Assembly: GCA_900556625.1 (NCBI GenBank)
Contig: USPQ01000017.1
Coordinates: 1-43,169, forward strand
Length of the DNA stretch: 43,169 bases
Source: an uncultured Bacteroides sp.
Lineage (GTDB): Bacteria; Bacteroidota; Bacteroidia; Bacteroidales; Bacteroidaceae
Reading direction: 5' to 3'
Part shown: piece after piece, positions 26,687 to 35,384 of the stretch
How the letters are laid out: every line of letters starts with the position of its first letter
Numbering within the stretch: position 1 is the first letter of the stretch
Made by a program: the position numbers and the translations under genes
The notes under the pieces: model-generated
The model's database searches: none
What the model was told of the DNA's origin: nothing
What the model saw: only the letters and a program-made list of their open reading frames with translations

Positions 26687-27449
26687 TATTATACCTAAAA
26701 TAATTCATTATTGTTGGTTTGGTGGTAATCCATTACCAAAAGATGCTTTAGAATGCATAGCTTCATGGAGAAAGTATTTGCCTGATTATGAGATCAAGGA
26801 ATGGAATGAGAGTAATTTTGATGTGAATTGCTGTCCGTATGTTAAGCAGGCTTATGAGGCCAAGAAATATGCCTTTGTGAGTGACTATGTCCGTTTTTTT
26901 GTGCTGTTCAAAGAGGGTGGGCTATATTTTGATACTGATGTTGAGATTATAAAAGATATGAATCATATTATTGCTGTAGGCAACTTTATGGCGTTTGAGA
27001 AAAGTTTTGCTACTCAACAGCAGGATAGAGGTGAATTTTGTACTGAACTTCTTGGGGTAGCTCCGGGACTAGGATTAGGTGTAAGACCTGGTCTCGAGAT
27101 TATTGGTGAACTTTTGGACTTATATAATGCCAGGGAAAATTTTGCAATTGCTGATGGTACCGTAGTGGATTATACTACGGAGATTTTGAAAAGGCATGGA
27201 ATGGTTAATGAACATCGGTTTCAGAAAGTAGCGGACGTGAATATCTATCCGGCGGATTATTTTTGTCCTATGGATTCTACAACGGGGATTATAACAAAGA
27301 CAAAGAATACTGTTGCCATTCACCATTATTCGTGTTCTTGGATTGATCACAATACAATGAGTTGGCGTATACATGTACTGAAGAATAAGTTGATTGCTAT
27401 ATTTGGTGAAAGGTGGATTATGAAAATCAGTCAATTGTTAAGAAGATAA
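26679..27449 (+). CDS. glycosyltransferase family 32 (OCH1-like, DXD motif)
   Basis: A 256-residue enzyme paralogous to the GT32 at 15434. It starts MLDIIPKIIHYCWFGGNPLP and contains AKKYAFVSDYVRFFVLFKEGGLYFDTDV with the catalytic DTD, and closes with AIHHYSCSWIDH. I use the ATG at 26679 rather than that at 26670 because homologues begin close to the IIPKIIHYCW motif; either start overlaps the EpsG gene. The central region (about residues 100-160) differs from the first paralogue, which fits a different acceptor or donor. The next gene starts 4 bp after its stop. Confidence 0.88.
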   Translation: MLDIIPKIIHYCWFGGNPLPKDALECIASWRKYLPDYEIKEWNESNFDVNCCPYVKQAYEAKKYAFVSDYVRFFVLFKEGGLYFDTDVEIIKDMNHIIAVGNFMAFEKSFATQQQDRGEFCTELLGVAPGLGLGVRPGLEIIGELLDLYNARENFAIADGTVVDYTTEILKRHGMVNEHRFQKVADVNIYPADYFCPMDSTTGIITKTKNTVAIHHYSCSWIDHNTMSWRIHVLKNKLIAIFGERWIMKISQLLRR

Positions 27450-27453
27450 TATT

Positions 27454-28251
27454 ATGAGAGATTTACCACGCATAACTGTAATTATGGGTATCTATAACTG
27501 TGCTGACACTCTTGTGGAGGCATTGAAGTCTTTGGAATCTCAGACATATAAAAATTTCAAGGTTGTTCTGTGTGATGATGGTTCTAAAGATGATACTCTG
27601 CAGGTGGCTTTGCGATGGGCGGAAGAACATCCAAATTACCTGGTTATTCAGAACGAACATAATATTAAGCTTGCTGCAACACTGAATCATTGCCTTGGTT
27701 ATGTAGATACAGAGTATGTGGCTCGTATGGACGGAGATGATATCTCATTGCCAACTCGTTTTGAAAAGGAAATCGCTTTTTTGGATGCACATCCGGAATT
27801 TGCTTTTGTCAGTACTCCTATGGCTCATTTTGACGAACGTGGTATCTGGCGTGAAGGTAAGGCAATCGAATATCCTCAAAACTGTGATTTTAAGGATTGT
27901 GCACCATTCTGTCATGCTCCTTGTATGGTTAGGAAATCAGCGTACGATTTGGTAAATGGATATACAACTGATGAAAAAGTTGAACGGGCGGAGGATTATT
28001 ATCTTTGGTATAAAATGTATCGTGCCGGATTAAAGGGATATAATATTCAGGAGATACTTTACATGATGCGTGATGATAAGAATGCTATAGCTCGACGTAA
28101 AGTTAAAGATCGTTTGAGAGGAGTAAAGATGCATTGGGAAATTCTTAGGGGATTGAATATTAAGTATCCTTATTTGATAATCTTGAAGGGTGTGTCTAAG
28201 ATATTGGTTCCACCATTTTTGATTCCCACATTAAGAAAATTGAAGAAATAG
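27454..28251 (+). CDS. glycosyltransferase family 2
   Basis: A 265-residue, single-domain GT2 enzyme: ITVIMGIYNCADTLVEAL, VVLCDDGSKDDT, the NEHNIKLAATLNHCLG loop and the metal-binding DGDD in VARMDGDDISLPTRFEKE. The segment DAHPEFAFVSTPM is common in Bacteroides capsule GT2 proteins. The C-terminal hydrophobic stretch YPYLIILKGVSKILVPPFLI may contact the membrane. A 60-bp gap, in which I see no signal, separates it from the next gene. Confidence 0.9.
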   Translation: MRDLPRITVIMGIYNCADTLVEALKSLESQTYKNFKVVLCDDGSKDDTLQVALRWAEEHPNYLVIQNEHNIKLAATLNHCLGYVDTEYVARMDGDDISLPTRFEKEIAFLDAHPEFAFVSTPMAHFDERGIWREGKAIEYPQNCDFKDCAPFCHAPCMVRKSAYDLVNGYTTDEKVERAEDYYLWYKMYRAGLKGYNIQEILYMMRDDKNAIARRKVKDRLRGVKMHWEILRGLNIKYPYLIILKGVSKILVPPFLIPTLRKLKK

Positions 28252-28311
28252 TCAAGTAGTTAATTTGTCAATATATGCGTATGCCAAGTCTATTAATATA
28301 AGCTATACAAT

Positions 28312-29295
28312 ATGGGAGAACCAAAAGTAACAGTTGTAATACCTGTATATAATGTTGCTACTTATATAGAAAAGTGCGCAACATCATTGTTTGAGCAAAC
28401 ACTTGATAGTTTAGAAATTTTGTTTGTAGATGATTGCAGCCCTGATCATTCAGTAGAAATTATAAAGAAAACTCTTAAAAAATATCCGGAGCGAAATTCG
28501 TTGACGCGAATTATTAGGATGCCGTCTAACAGCGGCCTGGCCGCTGTTAGACGGCAGGGGATAATTGAGGCTACAGGACAATATATAATTCATTGCGATG
28601 GGGACGATTGGGTGGATTCTGATTTATATGAAATCATGTATAATAAGGCTGTTAAAGATAATGCAGATGTAGTAGGATGTGGCTTTATATATGAGAATCA
28701 GAAAGGCTTTGAAGTCTATGAAAAAGAATTACCCAATATAGACGGTAAATCATTGTTGCGCTCTTGGTATAAATCAACTTATCATATGTCTACATGTAAC
28801 AAGTTAGTACGTCGTAGTATATATACGAAGTATGGCATTTTGCCATGGGCTGAATTGAATATGTGGGAAGATAACGGCTTGTTGACACGTGTGTTTTATT
28901 ATGCAAAGACTATTGTATATGTGAATGATTGTTATTATCATTATAACCGTTGTAATATGAAAGCTATGACCTCAGGTTATGGAATCAAACAGGTAGAACA
29001 GATGATAAGCATTGCAGAGCATTTAACTGATTTTTTTGAGTCTAAGCCTGACGCTAAGGATTTTGATAAAACTGTAAAAGCTTTCCGGTTTTTGGCTAGA
29101 ATAAATCTTGTGACGGACAGTTTTGCTAATTTACGTCGATATAATAATACTTTCAAAGGTTCAGAAACTATTATTCATGAACTCGATCTGAATGCATTTT
29201 CGGCAAAAGGTCGCTTTCGCTTCCGTATGGTGAAGTATCATTTAGGATGGCTTTTTGTGTTAATGTTCAAAATAAAAAAAATCTTATACAGATAA
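28312..29295 (+). CDS. glycosyltransferase family 2 containing a perfect DNA palindrome
   Basis: A 327-residue GT2 enzyme: VTVVIPVYNVATYIEKCATS, ILFVDDCSPDHS and the metal-binding DGDD in IIHCDGDDWVDSDLYE. The conserved loop PSNSGLAAVRRQGI is encoded by a perfect 37-nt palindrome (28520-28556), strongly GC-rich compared with the AT-rich rest of the gene, yet it reads through in frame and keeps the family motif. The C-terminus is hydrophobic and basic (WLFVLMFKIKKILYR). Specificity is unknown. It ends 2 bp before the GT4 start. Confidence 0.9.
   Translation: MGEPKVTVVIPVYNVATYIEKCATSLFEQTLDSLEILFVDDCSPDHSVEIIKKTLKKYPERNSLTRIIRMPSNSGLAAVRRQGIIEATGQYIIHCDGDDWVDSDLYEIMYNKAVKDNADVVGCGFIYENQKGFEVYEKELPNIDGKSLLRSWYKSTYHMSTCNKLVRRSIYTKYGILPWAELNMWEDNGLLTRVFYYAKTIVYVNDCYYHYNRCNMKAMTSGYGIKQVEQMISIAEHLTDFFESKPDAKDFDKTVKAFRFLARINLVTDSFANLRRYNNTFKGSETIIHELDLNAFSAKGRFRFRMVKYHLGWLFVLMFKIKKILYR
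28520..28556. repeat. perfect 37-nt palindrome inside a GT2 gene
   Basis: Arms of 18 bases (28520-28537 and 28539-28556) are exact reverse complements around a single central T at 28538. The left arm begins TGCCGTCTAACAGC. It can form a very stable mRNA hairpin or DNA cruciform inside an open frame. No T run follows, so it does not look like a standard intrinsic terminator. Confidence 0.97.
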
Positions 29296-29297
29296 GA

Positions 29298-30446
29298 ATG
29301 GATAAGCCTAAAATAATCCGTGCGTGCACAGTTCCTCAGTCATTGGGTTTTGTAAAAGGTATGTTATCTGATCTTCAGGAAAAGTATGAGGTAGTGTTGC
29401 TTTCATCATCTGGTCCAGAGTGGAAAGAAATACATCGGTCATATCCTGATGTGAAATGTCTTGAGCTGAATATGGAGCGTCATATATCCCTTGTGAAAGA
29501 TATAAAGTCATTGTGGCGGATGTGGCGTACATTTCGTAAGGAGAAGCCACGAATGGTACACTCCATGACTCCCAAGGCCGGATTACTTTGTATGGTGGCG
29601 TCTTGGATGGCTGGTGTACCTGTGCGTGTACATACATTTACAGGTTTGTTATTTCCTACTGCTACTGGATTGAAACGAAATATCCTAATGGCAACAGATT
29701 GGATTACTTGTGCTTGTGCCACACACATTATTCCTGAGGGGGAGGGGGTAAAAAATGATTTGTTAAACAATGGCATTACTAAAAAGCCTATTAAGGTATT
29801 GGGATATGGCAGTTGTCGGGGAATTGATCTCGAACGGTTTGATAAAACCTCAGAGGTGATGGAGCAGGCCGCACAACTGCGTAAAGATTGTATTTGTACT
29901 TTTATCACTGTGGGGCGTTTGGTGAGTGACAAAGGGATCAATGAATTGGTTGAAGCTTTTGTTAAGCTAAACAAAGAAAATAATGATACACGTTTAATCC
30001 TTGTAGGGGGGTATGAAGATAATCTTGATCCTCTTAAAATAGAAACACATAATTTGATTGAAAGTTGTGACGCTATTGAATATGTTGGTCAACAAAGTGA
30101 CGTGCGTCCTTGGTTTGTTGCTTCAGATGTTGCTGTGCTTGCATCTTATCGGGAAGGATTTCCTAATGTGGTAATTGAAGCAGGGGCTATGGGGCTTCCT
30201 CAAATAGTTACTGATATAAACGGTGCACGAGAAATTATTATAGAAGGTGAAAATGGTATTATTGTTCCTTCAAAAAATATCAATGCCCTTTATAATGCTA
30301 TGAAGTGTATGACTAATGCTGATTACCGTAATTCTTTAGCAAAGAATGCCCGCAAGTTGATAGCATCGAGATATGAGCAGGGATTTGTGCGTCAGTGCTT
30401 ATATGATTTTTACGATGAAATATTAAATAAGAATTCTAACGGCTAA
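29298..30446 (+). CDS. glycosyltransferase family 4 (PglA-like)
   Basis: A 382-residue GT-B retaining enzyme. The start at 29298 (MDKPKIIRACT) lies 2 bp after the preceding stop; an upstream in-frame ATG would overlap the previous gene by about 50 bp and is less likely. The N-domain shows VHSMTPKAGLL and GVPVRVHTFTGLLFP. The C-domain shows ITVGRLVSDKGINELVEAF and the donor motif ASYREGFPNVVIEAGAMGLP with the spaced Glu pair. Its place just before an epimerase and a PglC-like priming transferase, and its resemblance to PglA-type proteins, suggest it adds the second sugar to the lipid-linked first sugar; that role is inference. Confidence 0.88.
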   Translation: MDKPKIIRACTVPQSLGFVKGMLSDLQEKYEVVLLSSSGPEWKEIHRSYPDVKCLELNMERHISLVKDIKSLWRMWRTFRKEKPRMVHSMTPKAGLLCMVASWMAGVPVRVHTFTGLLFPTATGLKRNILMATDWITCACATHIIPEGEGVKNDLLNNGITKKPIKVLGYGSCRGIDLERFDKTSEVMEQAAQLRKDCICTFITVGRLVSDKGINELVEAFVKLNKENNDTRLILVGGYEDNLDPLKIETHNLIESCDAIEYVGQQSDVRPWFVASDVAVLASYREGFPNVVIEAGAMGLPQIVTDINGAREIIIEGENGIIVPSKNINALYNAMKCMTNADYRNSLAKNARKLIASRYEQGFVRQCLYDFYDEILNKNSNG

Positions 30447-30491
30447 TTGATTTTATAAGTGGTTGTTGGTATAATGAATAAAGAGTAAGTA

Positions 30492-31511
30492 ATGAAAACA
30501 GTAATAGTATTTGGTGCTACAGGAAATCTTGGAGCATATATAGCTTTACATTTGAAAGAAAAAGGATACAATGTGATCGCAGTAGGTCGTAGAAAGGATG
30601 ATAACGGATTCTTTGCTTCCAAAGGTATGAAGTATTTATCGGTCGATATTACCAACTTTGAAGATTTCAAGTGGTTACCTCAGGATGAGGTAGACTGTGT
30701 GGCTCATTTTGCAGGAGAGTTACCTTCCCGTTATTCTTTTCATGCTAGTGATCTAGTGCAGTCGATCACCATTGGAACACTTAATGTATTGGAATATATG
30801 CGTTCATGTGGTTGTAAGAAAATTATTTTTCCGCAGACTCCTTCCGATATGTGTCAGTATCACAATAATGGCTCTGTAATACCGGTTGATGCTCCTCGCC
30901 ATTTTCCGCTTACTGGCGATCATAGTATATATACTATTGCTAAAAATGCAGCGGTGGATCTCATAGAGCATTATCATGCGGAGTATGGATTCAGCCGTTT
31001 TATATTACGTTTTTTCACAATCTATCAATATCATCCCAACGCTTACCATTATCGTGATTTCCAGTTTCATCTTATGCCATATCGTATGCTTATGGACCGG
31101 GCTTCCAAGAGTCTTCCCATTGAAGTATGGGGAAACTGTAAAAAAGCCAAAGAGATGGTTTATATCAAAGATTTTGTGCGTGTAGTTGAGAAGTGTGTTT
31201 CATCCCCACTTGAAGGCGGTATGTATAATGTGGGTAATGGGTGGCAGGTATCGTTGGAAGAGCAGATAAAAGGTATTATAGAGGTGTTCTCTCCGAAGGA
31301 TAATCCTTCTAAAATCATTTATTGCCCCGAGAAATCTGATCCTTTGGAGAATGCCTTTGACGTAAGCAAGACGTTCAGTGAACTTGATTATAAACCTGAA
31401 TTCAGCTATATTGACCAACTCCGTGATTTTAAGAAAGAAATGGAGGAGGAACCTATGGCTCAATTGTGGGGTGTAAAGACAGATTATCCAAAAAACTGTA
31501 AAAACAAATAG
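30492..31511 (+). CDS. NAD-dependent epimerase/dehydratase (extended SDR)
   Basis: A 339-residue extended short-chain dehydrogenase. The N-terminal VIVFGATGNLGAYIALHL is the Rossmann dinucleotide motif, CVAHFAGELPSRY the second-strand region, and Y-T-I-A-K (in SIYTIAKNAAVDLIEHY) the catalytic YxxxK. RFFTIYQYHPNAYHYRDF is the substrate-side segment and EMVYIKDFVRVVEKCV the usual late motif. Enzymes of this type modify the lipid-priming sugar nucleotide (4-epimerase or 4-reductase). It lies between the PglA-like GT4 and the priming transferase; the stop is one base before the next ATG. The exact reaction is not resolvable. Confidence 0.85.
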   Translation: MKTVIVFGATGNLGAYIALHLKEKGYNVIAVGRRKDDNGFFASKGMKYLSVDITNFEDFKWLPQDEVDCVAHFAGELPSRYSFHASDLVQSITIGTLNVLEYMRSCGCKKIIFPQTPSDMCQYHNNGSVIPVDAPRHFPLTGDHSIYTIAKNAAVDLIEHYHAEYGFSRFILRFFTIYQYHPNAYHYRDFQFHLMPYRMLMDRASKSLPIEVWGNCKKAKEMVYIKDFVRVVEKCVSSPLEGGMYNVGNGWQVSLEEQIKGIIEVFSPKDNPSKIIYCPEKSDPLENAFDVSKTFSELDYKPEFSYIDQLRDFKKEMEEEPMAQLWGVKTDYPKNCKNK

Positions 31512-31512
31512 G

Positions 31513-32130
31513 ATGTACACACATTTTTTTAAACGCATAATAGACTTTTGGATAGCATTGGTCACCCTTATACTTATCAGCCCTGTCTTGTTAATAATCA
31601 CGATTCTTCTTTATGTTTTCAATGAGGGTGCTGGTGCTTTTTTCTTGCAGGAACGTCCGGGATTACATGGAAGGATATTTAAGATTATAAAATTTAAGAC
31701 TATGAATGAACGCAAGGATGCGTCAGGCAAACTTCTTCCGGATGTACAGCGTATCACCAAGTTTGGTCGGTTTGTCCGTAATACATCTCTTGACGAACTT
31801 CCGCAGTTGATTAATGTATTGAAAGGGGATATGGCACTTATTGGTCCTCGTCCGTTATTGGTTAAATATCTTCCTCTTTATAGTAAAGAGCAAATGCGCC
31901 GTCATGATGTCCGTCCTGGTATATCCGGTTGGGCACAGTGTCAAGGGCGGAACTCTCTTTCATGGACTGATAAGTTTGCGTTAGACGTATGGTATGTGGA
32001 CCATATATCGTTGGTGACTGATTTGAAAGTGGTTTTCGTTACTGTAAAAAAAGTGTTATGTCGTGAAGATATAAATACATCTGATAAAAGAGCAGCTGTT
32101 ACAATGGAAGAATTCAATGGTCATAATTAA
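31513..32130 (+). CDS. initiating sugar-phosphate transferase (PglC-like, bacterial sugar transferase family)
   Basis: A 205-residue monotopic phosphoglycosyl transferase. A single N-terminal re-entrant hydrophobic helix (IIDFWIALVTLILISPVLLI) is followed by FKTMNERKD, the catalytic Asp-Glu pair in SLDELPQLINVLKGDM, GPRPLL and the closing RPGISGWAQCQGRNSL. Length is that of PglC, not of the larger WbaP/WcaJ forms. It would transfer a sugar-1-phosphate from UDP-sugar to undecaprenyl phosphate and so start every repeat unit. PglC-type enzymes favour UDP-N-acetyl-4-amino(acyl)-6-deoxy sugars, which agrees with the PglF-like and DegT genes here. A T7 run (31524-31530) lies in codons 4-6. Confidence 0.92.
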   Translation: MYTHFFKRIIDFWIALVTLILISPVLLIITILLYVFNEGAGAFFLQERPGLHGRIFKIIKFKTMNERKDASGKLLPDVQRITKFGRFVRNTSLDELPQLINVLKGDMALIGPRPLLVKYLPLYSKEQMRRHDVRPGISGWAQCQGRNSLSWTDKFALDVWYVDHISLVTDLKVVFVTVKKVLCREDINTSDKRAAVTMEEFNGHN

Positions 32131-32148
32131 ATATAAATAATATAGAAT

Positions 32149-33126
32149 ATGAATGTAAAAGCTATAATGCAATACTTGGGTAAATGCCGTAGAGAGATAT
32201 CTGAGCTAGCCAATGTGAGGGGAGAGAAGTCAGTCTCTTATTGGTTTGATTATCTTTGGTGTGCAGTAAGACATGGTTGTTTAATTCGTCAATATGTGTA
32301 TGGTGAGTTTTACAGGTTATCGTCTATTGATCGAAAAGAATCGATGACTTATCCAAGATTGATAAAAGTCTTTAAAAAATTGAATCATCCTGATTATGTT
32401 CATCTGCTAGAGAATAAAAGAGATTTTAATGTTCATTTTGCACCATATGTAAAACGTGAATGGATATATATACCGGAAACAGACTTTAATACTTTCTGCG
32501 AGTTTGCAGATAGACATAATTATGTTATTGTGAAACCTTTGGATCTATGTGAAGGGCAAGGAGTTTATGGATTGCAGCTGCTAAAGGATAATGACAAAAG
32601 AAAGGCTGTTTATGAAGAACTTTCCGGAAAGAATATAATGGTTGAGCAATGTATTAAACAGCATAAAGATATGAATATGGGTGGTCGTTCTGTTAACACT
32701 ATAAGAATGCATACCATACTTGACAAAGATGGAAATGTTCATTGTTTTAAACCGGTATTTCGTGCAGGGGTGGGTGATGCTGTTGTTGATAACTATTGTG
32801 CAGGAGGATGTTGCTATGAGGTTGATCTGGAGCTAGGTGTTCTGATTACTCCTAGTTTGTCTAAAGACCACATACAACACAAAATACATCCTGGAACGAA
32901 TAAGATTGTTTATGGTTATCAAATACCTAATTGGGATAAAGTAATCGTTGACATTACAAATGCTGCAAAGATGCTTCCTCAATGCCGCTTTATAGGTTGG
33001 GATATTGCAATAACTGATAATGGTATTGAACTGATAGAAGGAAATCACAATCCAGACTATGAGCTTATAGAGTTTTTCGGTACTCGTGGCTGGTATGCAA
33101 AAACTAGAGAATGGATAAGTTATTGA
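32149..33126 (+). CDS. sugar-transfer associated ATP-grasp protein
   Basis: A 325-residue ATP-grasp protein matching the sugar-transfer-associated type. Seen: YVIVKPLDLCEGQGVYGLQLL (ATP-binding Lys and loop), NIMVEQCIKQHKDM (hinge), GGRSVNTIRMHT, and the late metal/ATP block FIGWDIAITDNGIELIEGNHNP with D, E and N in order. ATP-grasp enzymes form amide or related bonds through an acyl phosphate; for this subgroup the substrate is unknown, but it repeatedly lies in polysaccharide loci. The 3' end overlaps the PLP decarboxylase start by 16 bases, so the two are likely translated together. Confidence 0.85.
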   Translation: MNVKAIMQYLGKCRREISELANVRGEKSVSYWFDYLWCAVRHGCLIRQYVYGEFYRLSSIDRKESMTYPRLIKVFKKLNHPDYVHLLENKRDFNVHFAPYVKREWIYIPETDFNTFCEFADRHNYVIVKPLDLCEGQGVYGLQLLKDNDKRKAVYEELSGKNIMVEQCIKQHKDMNMGGRSVNTIRMHTILDKDGNVHCFKPVFRAGVGDAVVDNYCAGGCCYEVDLELGVLITPSLSKDHIQHKIHPGTNKIVYGYQIPNWDKVIVDITNAAKMLPQCRFIGWDIAITDNGIELIEGNHNPDYELIEFFGTRGWYAKTREWISY

Positions 33127-34301
33127 TAAATACATTACAAACACCTTGCTTTTTACTGGATGAAAAAGAGTTGGGCAGGGGAATTAACGAGTTTTACCGT
33201 TCACTGAAAAGACACTTTGCACATTGCATTGTTGGATATTCGGTGAAGACAAATTCGCTACCCTATGCGATAGTAAAAGCTAAGGATTTTGGTTGTTTTG
33301 CAGAGGTTGTTTCAGATGATGAACTGGATTTGGCTTTAGAGTGTGGCTATAAAATGAACGAAATTATATTCAATGGTCCCATGAAGTCTAAGGCACGTTT
33401 TCTTGATGCTTTAAAGAGTGGGGCAATAGTTAATATTGAAACCCACCGCGAATTAGAGTGGTTAAAAGAGTTGCCTTCTGATGGACTTTATAAAATAGGT
33501 ATTCGTCTTAGTGTTAATATTTCAGATGTGTCGCTTGAAGATGCTGAAGGTGAGAATGATTTTAGTCGTTTTGGATTTAATGATGAAACAGAAGAGTTTT
33601 CCAATGCTCTTGAGACGGTAAGAAGTATTCCTCAGGTGGAATTGGTAGGACTACATATTCACCGAACCAGTCATAGCAGAAGTGTTAGATTCTATAAAAG
33701 GTCTGTTGCTTATGCTGCGAGTGTAATAAAGAAGTATCATCTGGATCTCGATTATCTTGATGTTGGAGGAGGATATTATGGCATTTTTCGTAATGCTCCT
33801 ACCTTTGACGATTATGTGGCAACAATCTATGAATCTCTTCAGAAACAAGGTCTGGAGAAACTTGCAATCATCGTGGAACCGGGTAATGCGTTGACAGCTT
33901 CGTCTTTTACGTATTATTCGCAAGTGATAGATGTAAAACAATTACCGGATTGCCGGATACTGACAACGGATGGAACACGTAATGACATAGATCCCTTTTT
34001 TCATAAAAATGGATATATGACAGAGATAAATCGTGCAAATGAGTCTGGACAGGTTGTGCCGTTACAAATAGTGGCGGGTGCTACTTGCTTGGAGTATGAC
34101 CAATTGTTCAGGTTAGAAAACCAACAGGAAATGGAGGTTGGTGATGTGATTGAATATAAGAATGTAGGTGCCTACACCTTATCGTTAACGCCAATGTTTA
34201 TCAACTATTTTCCAAGAGTATATTCACTTTCTTCTGATGGACTGAAACTTGTTCGTGATAAATGGACAGCAAAAGAATACATACAAAAATCAAATATATA
34301 A
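33111..34301 (+). CDS. PLP-dependent decarboxylase, fold III (LysA/ornithine decarboxylase family)
   Basis: A 396-residue enzyme with an alanine-racemase-like TIM barrel and C-terminal beta domain. YSVKTNS carries the PLP lysine (Lys46); HIHRTSH replaces the usual HxHxGS; DVGGGYYG near residue 218 holds the Gly-rich phosphate loop; VEPGNAL is the EPGR-type motif with Asn for Arg; GATCLEYDQL near residue 326 keeps the catalytic Cys and the Asp three residues later; NVGAYTLSLTPMF is the closing GAY motif. Family members decarboxylate diaminopimelate, ornithine, lysine or arginine. Here it is embedded between two ATP-grasp genes in a capsule operon, so its product is probably a building block for a capsule substituent. 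The altered HxHxGS and EPGR motifs suggest an unusual substrate. Confidence 0.85.
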   Translation: MDKLLINTLQTPCFLLDEKELGRGINEFYRSLKRHFAHCIVGYSVKTNSLPYAIVKAKDFGCFAEVVSDDELDLALECGYKMNEIIFNGPMKSKARFLDALKSGAIVNIETHRELEWLKELPSDGLYKIGIRLSVNISDVSLEDAEGENDFSRFGFNDETEEFSNALETVRSIPQVELVGLHIHRTSHSRSVRFYKRSVAYAASVIKKYHLDLDYLDVGGGYYGIFRNAPTFDDYVATIYESLQKQGLEKLAIIVEPGNALTASSFTYYSQVIDVKQLPDCRILTTDGTRNDIDPFFHKNGYMTEINRANESGQVVPLQIVAGATCLEYDQLFRLENQQEMEVGDVIEYKNVGAYTLSLTPMFINYFPRVYSLSSDGLKLVRDKWTAKEYIQKSNI

Positions 34302-34306
34302 TCCCA

Positions 34307-35314
34307 ATGAAACCTAGTATTTTGTTTAGCAGTGCAGGAAGGCGTGGTCGTTTGCTTCGTAACGCACAAGAATCAATCGGTTCAAAATGTGATATCAATG
34401 CAACCGATAATAATGCAACGGCCCCTGCACTGTACTTTGCGACAAATGAATATGTTGTTCCGCGCATCAATGATCCCGAATATGTTGATACGGTGCTTGA
34501 TATCTGTAAAAAAGCTAATGTAAAGGCTATAACCACTCTCATAGATCCTGAAATTGAGATTCTCTCTGCGAATCGTGAAAAATTCCTGGAGGCTGGTGTG
34601 TTGCCGCTTTGTCCTGCAGATGAGATTACTGCTCGTTGTTGTTTTGACAAATATGAGATGTTCAAATATCTCACAGAGAAAGGTATTCCTACTCCGTTGA
34701 CTTATCATGATTTTGATGATTTTAAAAAGGGAATAGATGAAGGTAAGATCTCTTTCCCTATATTTATGAAACCCATTTGTGGAAGTGGTAGCGTTGGTGC
34801 TCATAAAGTGAATACTATGGAGCAAGCCGAGACTGATTGGTTCTCTGGCGAACATGATTATATTATTCAGGAATTGATGATTGGGGGAGACTGTGATGCG
34901 GATGTTTATGTGGACGCTATTAGTCATAAGGCTGTCGCAGCTTTCTTGAAACGTAAGATTGAAACTCGTATTGGTGGAGCAAGTAAGACGATCTCTTACA
35001 AAGATCCTATGTTGTTCGCTTTTATTGAGAAGGTTGCTTCAGTATTCAAATTTTGCGGTCCTCTTGATATGGACTTCTTCATTAAAGATGGTCAGTATTA
35101 TTTATCAGAAGTAAATCCACGTTTTGGTGGTGCCTACTTACATGCTTATGGAGCAGGTGTCGATTTCTTCCCTCTTATTTGGAACAATATGAATGGGATA
35201 GAGAATCAATCTCAGATTGGTCAGTATGACGAGGATGTACTTATGCTGATGTACGATGATGTGGTTATACGAAAGAAATCTGAGTTAGTGAATGATAATT
35301 TTTCAATATTGTAA
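34307..35314 (+). CDS. ATP-grasp ligase (carbamoyl-phosphate-synthase-like)
   Basis: A 335-residue ATP-grasp enzyme. I use the ATG at 34307 (MKPSILFSSAGRRGRLL), five bases after the decarboxylase stop, because homologues start at this strand; an upstream in-frame ATG at 34262 would overlap the previous gene. The N-terminal pre-ATP-grasp domain ends near LPLCPADEITARCCFDKYEMF; the ATP-binding strands are FPIFMKPICGSGSVGAHKV and DYIIQELMIGGDCDADVYVD; the metal site is in PLDMDFFIKDGQYYLSEVNPRFGG. Relatives next to PglC and DegT genes are common in Bacteroides capsule loci. Likely chemistry is ATP-driven amide formation, possibly on a sugar 4-amine; substrate unknown. Confidence 0.87.
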   Translation: MKPSILFSSAGRRGRLLRNAQESIGSKCDINATDNNATAPALYFATNEYVVPRINDPEYVDTVLDICKKANVKAITTLIDPEIEILSANREKFLEAGVLPLCPADEITARCCFDKYEMFKYLTEKGIPTPLTYHDFDDFKKGIDEGKISFPIFMKPICGSGSVGAHKVNTMEQAETDWFSGEHDYIIQELMIGGDCDADVYVDAISHKAVAAFLKRKIETRIGGASKTISYKDPMLFAFIEKVASVFKFCGPLDMDFFIKDGQYYLSEVNPRFGGAYLHAYGAGVDFFPLIWNNMNGIENQSQIGQYDEDVLMLMYDDVVIRKKSELVNDNFSIL

Positions 35315-35341
35315 AGTCAAAAGCTAGATAAAGTTAGAGAA

Positions 35342-35356
35342 ACTATCTTTGATAGT
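35342..35356 (+). promoter_or_regulatory. possible internal promoter/hairpin before the aminotransferase gene
   Basis: ACTATCTTTGATAGT is a 6-bp stem with a 3-nt loop, and it contains TATCTTTG (35344-35351), which fits the TAnnTTTG -7 box. No good -33 element is present at the expected distance. The 70-bp gap here is one of the larger ones in the 3' part of the operon, so an internal promoter is possible but weakly supported. Confidence 0.25.
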
Positions 35357-35384
35357 ACTAAGAAAGTGATAATTAATTAAAATT

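Noticed and set aside
28520..28556. Palindrome in the GT2 gene as an ordinary intrinsic terminator
   Set aside because: It is inside an intact conserved frame, is followed by GGGG and not a T run, and eight more operon genes lie downstream.
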